This document shows, one piece after another, positions 8,135 through 16,699 of a DNA stretch of 64,000 bases (its first letter is position 1; every line of letters begins with the position of its first letter). The notes beneath the pieces were generated by a model. The model saw only the letters and a list, made by a program, of their open reading frames with translations. It searched no databases and was not told where the DNA came from. The position numbers and the translations under genes are program-made. This DNA is from Foliimonas ilicis (lineage in GTDB: Bacteria > Pseudomonadota > Alphaproteobacteria > Rhizobiales > Rhizobiaceae), in contig NZ_JBDUUH010000002.1 of assembly GCF_039939195.1 (NCBI RefSeq), forward strand, positions 483,847 to 547,846, given 5' to 3'.

Positions 8135-9001
8135 ATGGCGAAACGACAGAAAGCTATTGGCAAGTGTTTGCTGACCGGCCACGTAGGCCCCTTTGCACAA
8201 TCGCATCTCATCCCAAGGTTCCTTGCCGACAAGGCCTTGGGCCAAGCCCACAGAATACAGTTTGGCTTTGGCAGCAAACCTCAACTGAAATTCAACAGTT
8301 GGGTAGACGGTAGAATTTGCACCGCAGTTGGCGAAGCTCGCCTTCGGGACATCGACACAGCTGCTGCAAAAATTATCCGGCAGCATGGGCTTACTTGGCG
8401 CCACTATCCTTTGTCCAATAAGGCAGAGAGGCATAACTTCGGGGATGAGTTTGAGCTCATCACAATCCCAGATGTAGATACCAGCGCCCTGCGCCTGTTC
8501 TTTCTAAGTCTTCTGTGGCGTAGCGCCATCAGCACTCGCTTTGAGTTCGCAGAAATTTTTCTAGACGCGGTCTCGAACGAGCACCTTAGGAAGATAGTAG
8601 CGGGCGAGGAAAAGCCCGCGGATTCTGATTGGCCCGTCGTCTTGGTCGCATTGACGGAAGCCGGAGAACCACAAGTTCATACACCTTTGGCGCAGGTGAT
8701 CAACACACCAGAACATGAAGGTACAAAATACCCAGATATCCCAATTTTCCGGTTTTTCCTCGACGGACTGATCGTTCACATGGGTCGGAAATTTGGTGAC
8801 GTAGAGCTGTTGGACGCATGGTCGCCAAAGCGAGTGGTAGGCCTAGATAGTTCATTAATTCTAATCGGTCGGCCATATGAAGGCTCAGCTCAGAAAAGCA
8901 ATCTGACGTATTTGCAGAACAAGCTGCACCGAGAGTACCCTGAGGACGCCGCTCGCATCTACTCTACGCTATGGAAGATCGACATCAAGGCACAACCCTG
9001 A
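8135..9001 (+). CDS. Hypothetical protein with a single zinc-knuckle/HNH-like N-terminal motif
   Basis: I do not recognise the full 288-residue protein. Its N-terminus reads CLLTGHVGPFAQSHLIPRFL (residues 11-30), which resembles the start of phage and plasmid proteins that begin with C-x2-CG...F..SHIIP and are loosely HNH-like; here the second cysteine is replaced by Thr-Gly, so zinc binding would be incomplete. The rest is soluble, mixed alpha/beta, without a signal peptide. It follows the HEPN-like gene by 107 bases on the same strand, so joint function is possible. No clear Shine-Dalgarno precedes ATG 8135, so the start is uncertain. Confidence 0.5.
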   Translation: MAKRQKAIGKCLLTGHVGPFAQSHLIPRFLADKALGQAHRIQFGFGSKPQLKFNSWVDGRICTAVGEARLRDIDTAAAKIIRQHGLTWRHYPLSNKAERHNFGDEFELITIPDVDTSALRLFFLSLLWRSAISTRFEFAEIFLDAVSNEHLRKIVAGEEKPADSDWPVVLVALTEAGEPQVHTPLAQVINTPEHEGTKYPDIPIFRFFLDGLIVHMGRKFGDVELLDAWSPKRVVGLDSSLILIGRPYEGSAQKSNLTYLQNKLHREYPEDAARIYSTLWKIDIKAQP

Positions 9002-9101
9002 TTTGCGCTTGTCCGCCTACGCAAAACAGCGTCGTCTATGGAACCTCGCAGGTACAGCTCGACTGTCGGCAGGTTGGCCCGTCGCCTTTACGGTTTCACC
9101 G

Positions 9102-9974
9102 CTAAACCCCCAGTCGCTTCTCCCCAACCGCCTTATCAATCGCCCGCTTCAGTTCATCCCGAACACCAACCGTCTCCTCCATAACCGCATCCATCTTGAG
9201 GAAATCCAGCACGCGGAACCTCGAAACGGGGGGGCGGAGCATTATGTCGGGGCGGCTTTGGAGTAGCTTTCCGGCGATGATGGACTGCATCATCAATTGC
9301 GTTGCGCCGAACATGAGATCGATGGAATTCGGCTTTTTACGGCCTGCATCGACCGGCGCGCCGACGACATCGACGGCTATGACGATATCGGCCTCGTCCT
9401 GAACCAGATCGAACGGAACGGGGTTGTAGATGCCGCCGTCGATGAGCACACAGCCGTCGCGCCGGACCGGGCGGAACACGGCGGGGATAGCAGCGGATGC
9501 GGCAAGCGCGTTGTGCAGGTCGCCGTCGGTGAAAACCTTGGTGGTGTGGCCGAAATAGTCGGTCGCGGTCACTTTCAGCGGGATGCCGAGTGTGGCGAAA
9601 TCCGTCGGTATCTGCTCGGGTAGAAACGCCTTCAAAATGCGTTCGATGTTGAACTGGCTGACGCGCAGGCCGCCCGACACCATTGCCGCGAAAGTTTCGG
9701 GCCGCGCGCGCCACATGCGGCTGGCCACTTCGGCGCGCTTGCTGAGCACGGAACTCGCATATTCGCGGATTTCGGTGCCCTTCATGCCCGCCGCCATGCC
9801 CGCGCCCATGATGGCACCGATGGACGAACCGGCGATTGCGACGGGCCTTATGCCCAGCTCGTCGAGTGTTTCGATGATGTGGATGTGGGCAAGGCCGCGT
9901 GCACCGCCGCCGCCAAAAGCCACGCCGAATGTTGGATCCGGCGAGGCCTTCTTCACGCCAAGAGGCGCTGTCAT
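9102..9974 (-). CDS. Patatin-like phospholipase family protein
   Basis: The protein (290 residues) is a cytoplasmic or membrane-associated acyl hydrolase of the RssA/patatin class. It shows the oxyanion-hole motif GGGGARG (21-27), the nucleophile elbow GSSIG with Ser51, and the catalytic aspartate in LIDGGIYNP. Substrates are phospholipids or other acyl esters and are not predictable. Its ATG overlaps the stop of the upstream M16 gene by 4 bases, so the three genes from 12804 down to 9102 are likely one operon. Confidence 0.9.
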   Translation of the reverse strand: MTAPLGVKKASPDPTFGVAFGGGGARGLAHIHIIETLDELGIRPVAIAGSSIGAIMGAGMAAGMKGTEIREYASSVLSKRAEVASRMWRARPETFAAMVSGGLRVSQFNIERILKAFLPEQIPTDFATLGIPLKVTATDYFGHTTKVFTDGDLHNALAASAAIPAVFRPVRRDGCVLIDGGIYNPVPFDLVQDEADIVIAVDVVGAPVDAGRKKPNSIDLMFGATQLMMQSIIAGKLLQSRPDIMLRPPVSRFRVLDFLKMDAVMEETVGVRDELKRAIDKAVGEKRLGV

Positions 9975-11314
9975 CCCCCGCTCTCCTCGGCGGTTGCGGG
10001 TCCGACGATCAATATCGCAGGGTCGTTGATCAGCAGCTTGGTCGCCGCCGCCTTCACCTGTTCCAGCGTCACAGCATTTATCAGATCGCCGCGCTTTTCC
10101 ATGTAATCCGCCCCAAGACCTTCGACCTGCAGTTCGACAAGCGTGCTGGCGATCGCTCTGGAGGAATTCAGATTGTTGATCGCATAACCTCCGATCAGAT
10201 ATTTTTTCGCGGCTGTCAATTCGGCCTCGGTCGGGCCTCCCTCCGTCATGCTGCGCACGACCGTCTTGATGAGGTCGAGCGTTTCGCCAGCACGGTCGGC
10301 TCTGGTCGATGTGCCGATGGAAAGCGCATTGGCGTGATCATAATTGACCAGCGAAGAACTGACGCCATAAGCAAGCCCGCGCTTTTCACGCACCTCGTCG
10401 AACAGGCGCGAACTGAACGTGCCGCCGCCGAGAATGTGGTTCATGAGAACGGCGGCGAAAAAGTCGTCGTCGCTGCGCTTCACGCCCGGATAGGCAAGCT
10501 GCATGCTGGCCTGCGGCAGCGGATATTCCACCTTCACGGTCTGGTTGAGTTTTGGCGTGACGTCCGGGATTTCGACAAGCTGCGGCTTTTCCGGCAACGG
10601 GCCGAAGATGGCATCGAGATCGCCCTTCAGCGTCTCGGCATCGATTGCGCCGACGACAGCGATTTTCAGCTTTTCGCGCGCGAACATCGATTTGTGGAAC
10701 GTCTTCAAATCCTCGGCGCTGATCGAAGCCAGTGTTTCCTCGCTGCCCTCGCTGCGACGGGAATAAGGATGGTCGCCATAAAGTGCGGCGGACCATTTGT
10801 CCTGCGCTTCCGTCTGCGGATCGCGCGACGAAGCGCGGATGCTGGAGACGATCTGCGCACGAATGCGGTCGATCGGAGCCTGATCGAAGCGCGGCGACTG
10901 AACGGCCATCTTCAACAGGTCGAGCGCTTCGGACTTCTGCTCGGCCAACAGGCGCATCGTGCCGTAAATGCCGTCGCGGCTTGCGGTGAACGACATTTCC
11001 GCACCAGATTCGTCCAGCTTCTTCTGGAAGGCAGCGCTGTCGAGATCACCAGCGCCCTCGTCGAACAGGCCGGTCATGAGATTGGCCAGACCATCCTTGC
11101 CGGCCGGATCCTGTGCCGTGCCGCCTTCGAAGTAAAAGCGGATGGTGATGAGCGGAACGGAATAATCCTCGACCAGCCAGGCATCGACGCCCTTTTGCGT
11201 CGCGACCTCCTGGATTTTCATTTCCGCATGGGCGGGAATTGCACTGGCAACCACGAGGAGCAGCAGGAATGCGGCGCCAACGAAGCGTTGGCGCATGGTT
11301 TCGATATGTCTCAT
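9971..11314 (-). CDS. M16 family peptidase, catalytically inactive-type subunit
   Basis: This 447-residue periplasmic protein has an M16 (insulinase/processing-peptidase) fold with a signal peptide ending near AIPAHA. At the place of the HxxEH zinc motif it has GLANLMTGLFDEGAG, so it lacks the metal ligands and is expected to be the non-catalytic partner. The gene follows the zinc-motif M16 gene after 5 bases, with GAGGAG overlapping that gene's end as Shine-Dalgarno. In the family the two subunits form a heterodimer that degrades small peptides. The start at 11314 fits the ribosome site better than the internal ATG seven codons later. Confidence 0.9.
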   Translation of the reverse strand: MRHIETMRQRFVGAAFLLLLVVASAIPAHAEMKIQEVATQKGVDAWLVEDYSVPLITIRFYFEGGTAQDPAGKDGLANLMTGLFDEGAGDLDSAAFQKKLDESGAEMSFTASRDGIYGTMRLLAEQKSEALDLLKMAVQSPRFDQAPIDRIRAQIVSSIRASSRDPQTEAQDKWSAALYGDHPYSRRSEGSEETLASISAEDLKTFHKSMFAREKLKIAVVGAIDAETLKGDLDAIFGPLPEKPQLVEIPDVTPKLNQTVKVEYPLPQASMQLAYPGVKRSDDDFFAAVLMNHILGGGTFSSRLFDEVREKRGLAYGVSSSLVNYDHANALSIGTSTRADRAGETLDLIKTVVRSMTEGGPTEAELTAAKKYLIGGYAINNLNSSRAIASTLVELQVEGLGADYMEKRGDLINAVTLEQVKAAATKLLINDPAILIVGPATAEESGG

Positions 11315-11319
11315 GCGGC

Positions 11320-12804
11320 TTACTCCTCGTTGCCTTCGGATGGTGCGATTGCCGGGTCGGTCGCCGGATTCGTCATCGGTTCAGGCGCAGCCTCGCCGGA
11401 CGGCGGCGCGGTTTGCGCCGCAGGCTTTTCCGGATCGGGCAACAGATAGGCGGTGACGGAACGCTCAGGCACGAGATATTTCGCTGCAACTGCCTTGATC
11501 TGATCGGCGCTGACCGCCTTGATCTTGTCCGGCCACGCAGCGACTTCCTCGACCGTGCCGCCGGTCGTCAGCGTCTGTCCGTAGATATTGGCCATGCTGG
11601 ACTGGCTGTCGCGGGCGAAAATCATGCTGCGGACGAAGCGGGTCTTTGCCTCTTCGAGCTCGGCATCGCTGACGCCATCCTTGGCGATGCGCGCAATCTG
11701 CGCATTGATGGCGGTTTCGAGCGTTTCCAGTTCGGCTTCACCGCGCGGCGAGCCGTAGACCGTGAAGCTCGTGTCATCGAGCATCGTACCCTGGAAATAC
11801 GCACCTGCGGACGATGCGATGCCCTTGTCGACGATCAGCTCCTGATAAAGCCGCGAGCGCACGCCGCCGCCCAGAATTTCGGACAGCAGGTCGAGCGCTT
11901 CGGCCTCGCCATCCTTGGCGGTGTTGTAGGATGGAACGACCCACTGAACGGAGAAGCTCGGCACGCTTACGCGATCATCCGTCATGGTGACGGTGCGATG
12001 CGTGTTCTGCTCCGGCTCGACCGGGCGAACACGCGCCGGCAGATCGGGGCCGCGCGCAACCTTGCCATAGGTCTTTTCAGCCATCGCCTTCACGGCTTCC
12101 GGCTCGACATCGCCAGCCACGATCAGCACGGCGTTGTTCGGCGCGTAATATTTGTCGTAAAAATCGACAGCATCGACGCGGTTCAGCTTCTCGATTTCAT
12201 GCATCCAGCCGATCACCGGAATGCGATAGGGCTGGTTCTGGTAAAGAGTGGCCGACACTTCTTCGCTGAGCAACGCTTCGGGGTCGTTTTCGACGCGTGA
12301 GCGGCGCTCTTCCAGAATGACGTCGCGCTCCGGTCCGATAACTTCATCGGTCAGAATGAGATTGCGCATGCGGTCAGCCTCGAAACCCATCATGGTTTCC
12401 AGCGCATCGGGCGTGACCGACTGGAAATAGGCCGTGTAATCATAGGAGGTGAAAGCGTTTTCGCGCCCGCCGATCTCGGCGATCTTGGCACCGAACTCAC
12501 CGGCCTTGTGGTTCGACGTACCCTTGAACATCAGATGTTCGAAGAAATGCGCGATGCCCGATTTGCCCGGCGGTTCATCCGCGCTGCCGATCTTGTACCA
12601 GACCATATGCGTGACGATGGGCGCACGGTGGTCGGGAATCACGACGATTTCCATGCCATTATCGAGCTGGAAACTGGAGACTTTCTGTTCCTGCCGGTTG
12701 ATATTCGGCGCTTCAGCCTGCGCAAAAGGCACAAATGCCACCAGGGCAACTGCCGAAACGAACAAACGGCCACGCCGTGAAAGCCAACCGGCTCTGAAAA
12801 TCAT
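11320..12804 (-). CDS. M16 family zinc peptidase, catalytic subunit
   Basis: This is the active member of an M16 peptidase pair. The zinc motif HFFEH is at residues 86-90 and the third ligand is expected in VILEERRSRVENDP downstream. A signal peptide (cleavage near PFAQA) places it in the periplasm. I chose ATG 12804 because an AGGAG lies 7 bases upstream; a longer reading would add 26 residues before the signal peptide. The tail is rich in Pro, Ala and Glu. The inactive partner and a patatin follow directly. Confidence 0.92.
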   Translation of the reverse strand: MIFRAGWLSRRGRLFVSAVALVAFVPFAQAEAPNINRQEQKVSSFQLDNGMEIVVIPDHRAPIVTHMVWYKIGSADEPPGKSGIAHFFEHLMFKGTSNHKAGEFGAKIAEIGGRENAFTSYDYTAYFQSVTPDALETMMGFEADRMRNLILTDEVIGPERDVILEERRSRVENDPEALLSEEVSATLYQNQPYRIPVIGWMHEIEKLNRVDAVDFYDKYYAPNNAVLIVAGDVEPEAVKAMAEKTYGKVARGPDLPARVRPVEPEQNTHRTVTMTDDRVSVPSFSVQWVVPSYNTAKDGEAEALDLLSEILGGGVRSRLYQELIVDKGIASSAGAYFQGTMLDDTSFTVYGSPRGEAELETLETAINAQIARIAKDGVSDAELEEAKTRFVRSMIFARDSQSSMANIYGQTLTTGGTVEEVAAWPDKIKAVSADQIKAVAAKYLVPERSVTAYLLPDPEKPAAQTAPPSGEAAPEPMTNPATDPAIAPSEGNEE

Positions 12805-12975
12805 AAAAAGCTCCTTGGAATTTCGACGTGCCCGGACGCCCTTATATCGGTCACGGCCCCCATACGGAAAGCCATTCAGCACCTATGCAGCGCAAAAAAG
12901 GCCGAACATGGACGGGAGGGCGATCAGAGTTCTTTTGATAACTCGCGCTGAGTGCAGGAAAATGTTCTGAGTCAG
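12805..12975. other. Intergenic upstream region of the M16 operon
   Basis: This stretch joins a repeat to the M16 operon start and should carry the operon promoter on the minus strand. I see no gene, no strong hairpin and no clear -35/-10 pair. The only marked signal is the AGGAG ribosome site at 12811-12815 on the minus strand. Confidence 0.4.
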
Positions 12976-13151
12976 CGCGAGGCACCCCCCTCTGCCCTGC
13001 CGGGAATCTCCCCCTCAAGGGTGGAGATTGGCTGACGCACCCCTCCGTCCTCGTTCTGCGACGGCTGCAATTGGTGCTACGCTTTAATGATAAGATAATC
13101 TCCCCCCTTGAGGGGGAGATGTCCGGCAGGACAGAGGGGGGTGCTGTCCCG
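12976..13151. repeat. Palindromic intergenic repeat, copy 1
   Basis: The ends are inverted repeats: the left end carries CCCCCCTCTGCCCTGCCGGG and the right end carries CCGGCAGGACAGAGGGGGG. Inside are two CTCCCCC/GGGGGAG hairpin arms around an asymmetric core of about 70 bases. The core here runs in the opposite direction to that in copies 2 and 3 (16411-16595, 38640-38829). The element lies between two minus-strand transcription units and contains no gene. Confidence 0.85.
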
Positions 13152-13192
13152 CAAACGTTTCTATTTAAAAATGAAGCGCGCTAAAAACAGAC

Positions 13193-13744
13193 TCACGCCT
13201 CGATCAGGCGGATAATCGTCTCGCCGTAGCTGCGCTCGTCAATAACGGAAAAACCCGTTCCCAAATCGAACGCGGCAGAGGCCGCTTCCTCGACAACGCA
13301 GAGCGCACCTTTTGCCAGCCAGCTGCCTTCTTTGGCAGAGCGTAGTGCCAGTTCGCCGAGGCCTTTTCCATAAGGCGGGTCGGCCAGAAGCAGATCGACG
13401 GGCTGGATCGTGCCTGCGGGTCCGAGCTTCGTCGCATCGCGCCGGAAAATCTTGGTGCGGCCCTGCAGGCTGAAAGCTTCGACATTCGTGCGGATCAGAC
13501 CGCGGCCTTCCGCCGATTCTTCTATGAAGATGCCATAGACGGCGCCGCGCGACATGGCTTCGAGGCCAAGCGAGCCGGTGCCCGCGAAAAGATCGAGCAC
13601 GCGTGCGCCTTGGAGTTTTTCAGGAAAGCGATGCGCCAGAACGTTGAACAGCGCTTCGCGCGTCCTGTCTGTCGTCGGGCGGATGTCGCTGCTTCGCGGC
13701 GTGGCCAGAGGCCTGCCGCGAAACTCACCGCCGACGATCCGCAT
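13193..13744 (-). CDS. rsmD: 16S rRNA (guanine(966)-N(2))-methyltransferase
   Basis: RsmD methylates G966 of 16S rRNA in the small ribosomal subunit. The 183-residue protein opens with MRIVGGEFRGRPLATP, has the SAM-binding VLDLFAGTGSLGLEAMSRGA segment (split across lines 45-64), and the catalytic LLLADPPYG motif near residue 105. The start at 13744 is chosen because homologues begin at MRIVGGE; a longer in-frame reading to 13858 only crosses the neighbour's repeats. It overlaps the end of the pseudouridine synthase gene by 20 bases, a common pairing of rRNA modification genes. Confidence 0.93.
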   Translation of the reverse strand: MRIVGGEFRGRPLATPRSSDIRPTTDRTREALFNVLAHRFPEKLQGARVLDLFAGTGSLGLEAMSRGAVYGIFIEESAEGRGLIRTNVEAFSLQGRTKIFRRDATKLGPAGTIQPVDLLLADPPYGKGLGELALRSAKEGSWLAKGALCVVEEAASAAFDLGTGFSVIDERSYGETIIRLIEA

Positions 13745-15860
13745 CGTTTTTGCCCCGGCGTGGTGAAGACGGCCTGCCCTCGTTGCGCGGTCCGTCCTTA
13801 CGGGGGCCATCCTTGCGAGGTCCCTCGCCGCGCGGCTTGTCGAAGCGCGGCTTGCCATCCTGCGGCTTGCGCTCCGGACCCTTGCCGAACCGTTCGTTTC
13901 GTTTTTCGTCCGAACGCGCCTTGTCGGCTTCGGCCCGGCCCTTGCCTATCGGCCGTGCGCCCGGCGCCATCCAGACATTGACCTTGCGGCCGCCTGGCGG
14001 CTCGATCGGGCGCTGCTCGCGCTCGTCACGTTTTCCGCCGCGCTGCGGCTTGCCGTCACGATCCGATTTGAAACCGCGGTCGGGCTTGGGGCCACGCTCC
14101 GGCTTTGCGCCTCGATCTGGCCTTGCGCCGCGTTCCGGGCTGGTCTGCAAACGCCCGAGCGCATCATCGCGGATGGTTTCGCGGGTGCGCTTGCGGCCCT
14201 TGATCAGACCACCCTCGCCTATGTTCAAAGGCCGCGGCGCATATGGCGCGCGTTCTGCCTGCGGCTCCTCGCGCGGACGCTCTTCAAAGCGGCGGGTCGG
14301 CTTGTTCGAGAACGGCTTGACGATACCGGCTTCGAAATTCGCGCCGGACTCCTCGATGAGGCGTTCGCCAAGCTGTTCGCGCAGCGTCGTGCCCTTCATT
14401 TCCCAGACATGCCCCTCGGCGAGTTCGCCAAGCTGGAAGGGTCCGTAGGAAATGCGGATAAGGCGTGTCACATCCAGGCCGAGAGAGCCCAGAATGTTCT
14501 TCACTTCGCGGTTCTTGCCTTCGCGCAGACCGATGGTCAGCCAGGCATTCGAGCCTTGCTCGCGGTCAAGCGATGCTTCGATTGCGCCGTAGAAAACGCC
14601 ATCGACGGCAATGCCGTCGCGCAGATCGGCCAGAGCCGATTCCTCGACCTTGCCATGCACGCGCACGCGGTAGCGGCGCAGCCAGCCGGTTGCCGGAAGC
14701 TCCAGCACGCGCGAAAGACCGCCATCATTGGTCAAAAGCAGCAGGCCTTCGGTGTTGATGTCCAGCCTGCCGACCGTCATCAGACGCGGCAAATCGGTGG
14801 GCAGAATATCGAAAACGGTCTTGCGTCCTTCCGGGTCGCGGTTCGTCGTGACGACACCGGCAGGCTTGTGGAACAGGAAAAGACGCGTGCGCTCGATCGG
14901 CGGGATCAGCGTTCCGTCGAGCTCGATCGTGTCGTCCTGCATCACGTTGAACGCGGGCGACGACAGAACCTTGCCGTTGACGCGCACACGGCCAGCCGCA
15001 ATCAGCTCTTCCGCGTCGCGGCGCGAAGCGATGCCAGCGCGGGCCAGCCGCTTGGCAATGCGTTCGCCCGTATTTTCTTCTTCCGTCTCGCGAGGCCGCG
15101 CGAAAGCGGGCCGATCAAACGACTTGCGCTCACCGTCGAACGGCTTGCGCTCACCGTCGAACGGCTTGCGCTCGCCGTCGCGCTTGAAACCGTCCGGCCG
15201 CGGACGCTTTTCGAAACCGCCCTGCGGCTTGTCGAAACGGCGGGCTGAGCGCTCGCCACCGCCGGCGCCTGAACCTTCAGGGCGCGGGCCGCTGCGGAAC
15301 GGCTTGTCGCCACGCTCAAATCGGCCCGGACGCGGTGCGTCACCGTCGCGCTTCTCGTAAGGCTTGCCTTCAGGACGCGGACCTCTGTTGAAAGGCGCAC
15401 TGCTGCGCTCAGGTCTCGCCTCGCCGTCGCGAGGACGGTCGTCGCGTTTGAAATCGCGCTTGGGGCGTTCGCCGCCTGCGGTATCGCTGCGCTTGGCATA
15501 AGGTTTTGCGGCACCTTCGCGCTTTTCGAAAGGCTTGCCGCCTTCGAAACGCGGCTTGCCTTCAGGGCGCGGGCCTTTGCGGAAAGGCGCACTGCTGCGT
15601 TCCGGCCTCGCCTCGCCGCCTTCGCGCGGACGGTCATCCCGCTTGAAATCGCGCTTTGGGCGTTCTGCGCCTGCGGCAGCATCGCTGCGCTTGGCATAAG
15701 GTTTTGCTGCACCGTCGCGCTTTTCGAAAGGCTTGCCGCCTTCAAAACGCGGCTTTGCACCGAAACCGGGCTTTCCACCCTTGCGCGGACCATCGCCACC
15801 GCGCGGCGCGCCAGTTTTCGGTCCAGTCTTTCGCGGAGATTTTTTTCGATCGTCGTCCAT
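13725..15860 (-). CDS. RsuA/RluB-family rRNA pseudouridine synthase with long basic low-complexity tails
   Basis: The 711-residue protein has a central RluB-like core: an S4 RNA-binding domain (about 265-310) and the catalytic domain with GRLDINTEG, where Asp367 is the nucleophile. It converts uridine to pseudouridine in 23S rRNA, probably as RluB. The core is flanked by about 260 N-terminal and about 190 C-terminal residues rich in Arg, Lys, Gly, Pro and Asp. The N-terminus contains two about 65-residue near-identical repeats (38-103 and 104-166) and three tandem GERKPFD-like heptads (229-249). Such tails are known in alphaproteobacterial homologues and are probably disordered RNA-binding regions. 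It is followed by rsmD with a 20-base overlap. Confidence 0.9.
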   Translation of the reverse strand: MDDDRKKSPRKTGPKTGAPRGGDGPRKGGKPGFGAKPRFEGGKPFEKRDGAAKPYAKRSDAAAGAERPKRDFKRDDRPREGGEARPERSSAPFRKGPRPEGKPRFEGGKPFEKREGAAKPYAKRSDTAGGERPKRDFKRDDRPRDGEARPERSSAPFNRGPRPEGKPYEKRDGDAPRPGRFERGDKPFRSGPRPEGSGAGGGERSARRFDKPQGGFEKRPRPDGFKRDGERKPFDGERKPFDGERKSFDRPAFARPRETEEENTGERIAKRLARAGIASRRDAEELIAAGRVRVNGKVLSSPAFNVMQDDTIELDGTLIPPIERTRLFLFHKPAGVVTTNRDPEGRKTVFDILPTDLPRLMTVGRLDINTEGLLLLTNDGGLSRVLELPATGWLRRYRVRVHGKVEESALADLRDGIAVDGVFYGAIEASLDREQGSNAWLTIGLREGKNREVKNILGSLGLDVTRLIRISYGPFQLGELAEGHVWEMKGTTLREQLGERLIEESGANFEAGIVKPFSNKPTRRFEERPREEPQAERAPYAPRPLNIGEGGLIKGRKRTRETIRDDALGRLQTSPERGARPDRGAKPERGPKPDRGFKSDRDGKPQRGGKRDEREQRPIEPPGGRKVNVWMAPGARPIGKGRAEADKARSDEKRNERFGKGPERKPQDGKPRFDKPRGEGPRKDGPRKDGPRNEGRPSSPRRGKNDADRRR

Positions 15861-15937
15861 GTGGCCTTTGCCTCTTTGCGCGGGTAGATAACAGGAACAT
15901 CCGGCAGTTGCGAGGGGAATATGAGAATGGAGAAGCC

Positions 15938-16390
15938 GTGAACCGCCCTGATTTCATGGCCATTGCCCTGTCCGAAGCGGAAGCGGCGGCCCAACGCGGC
16001 GAAGTGCCGGTGGGTGCAGCGATCGTTTTCGGCAACGAACTCGTCGCAAGTGCTGGAAACCGGACTCGCGAACTCAGCGATCCGACAGCCCATGCAGAAC
16101 TTGTGGTGATCCGTGCAGCCGCAGGAAAAATCGGATCCGAACGGCTGAACGGATATGACCTCTACGTGACGCTGGAGCCCTGCGCAATGTGTGCGGCGGC
16201 GATTTCTTTCGCGCGGATAAGAAGGCTCTACTTCGGGGCGTCCGACGAAAAAGGCGGCGGCGTGGTGAACGGCGTCCGGTTTTTCTCGTCGCCGACCTGC
16301 CATCATGCGCCGGAAGTCTATTCCGGCATCGCCGAGCAGCCATCATCCGAAATTCTCAAACGCTTCTTCCGTGAGCGTCGGGAAGTTTGA
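15938..16390 (+). CDS. tadA: tRNA adenosine(34) deaminase
   Basis: TadA converts A34 to inosine in tRNA-Arg(ACG). The 150-residue protein shows the zinc deaminase motifs HAE (HAELVVIRAA) and PCAMC (EPCAMCAAAI), with conserved GDEKGG-like stretch SDEKGGGV. The start is the GTG at 15938, with GGAGA six bases before it; an ATG at 15956 is a weaker choice because it would drop the NRPDF opening. It is transcribed divergently from the pseudouridine synthase gene, with 77 bases between, so both promoters are packed in 15861-15937. Confidence 0.92.
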   Translation: MNRPDFMAIALSEAEAAAQRGEVPVGAAIVFGNELVASAGNRTRELSDPTAHAELVVIRAAAGKIGSERLNGYDLYVTLEPCAMCAAAISFARIRRLYFGASDEKGGGVVNGVRFFSSPTCHHAPEVYSGIAEQPSSEILKRFFRERREV

Positions 16391-16410
16391 AGTCCTTAAT
16401 TTGAGACGCT

Positions 16411-16595
16411 GGCGGGACAGTACCCCCCTCTGCCCTGCCGGGCATCTCCCCCTCAAGGGGGGGAGATTATCTTATCATCAACGCGCGACACCAATTTCTG
16501 ACGTTGTAGAATGAAGGCCGGGAGTTGCGTCAGCCAATCTCCCCCCTAGAGGGGGAGATGTCCGGCAGGACAGAGGGGGGTGCCTGCCGCGCGAC
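16411..16595. repeat. Palindromic intergenic repeat, copy 2
   Basis: It has the same inverted ends as copy 1: CCCCCCTCTGCCCTGCCGGG on the left and CCGGCAGGACAGAGGGGGG on the right, with CTCCCCC/GGGGGAG arms. The central core reads in the opposite orientation to copy 1. The repeat fills most of the gap between tadA and the lipoprotein gene; the remaining bases up to 16699 show no gene. Confidence 0.85.
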
Positions 16596-16699
16596 TACAT
16601 AAACACGGAAAACGCCTAAAAACCGATTCTGGTTTCAAGCCGAAGCTTTTGTAAAAATAGAGTTTTTTAGCCCGGCAACTTTACGCCGGGCATTGATGC

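Noticed and set aside
9899..11449. Long plus-strand frame antisense to the patatin start and the inactive M16 gene
   Set aside because: The minus-strand proteins have clear families and signal peptides; this frame has none.
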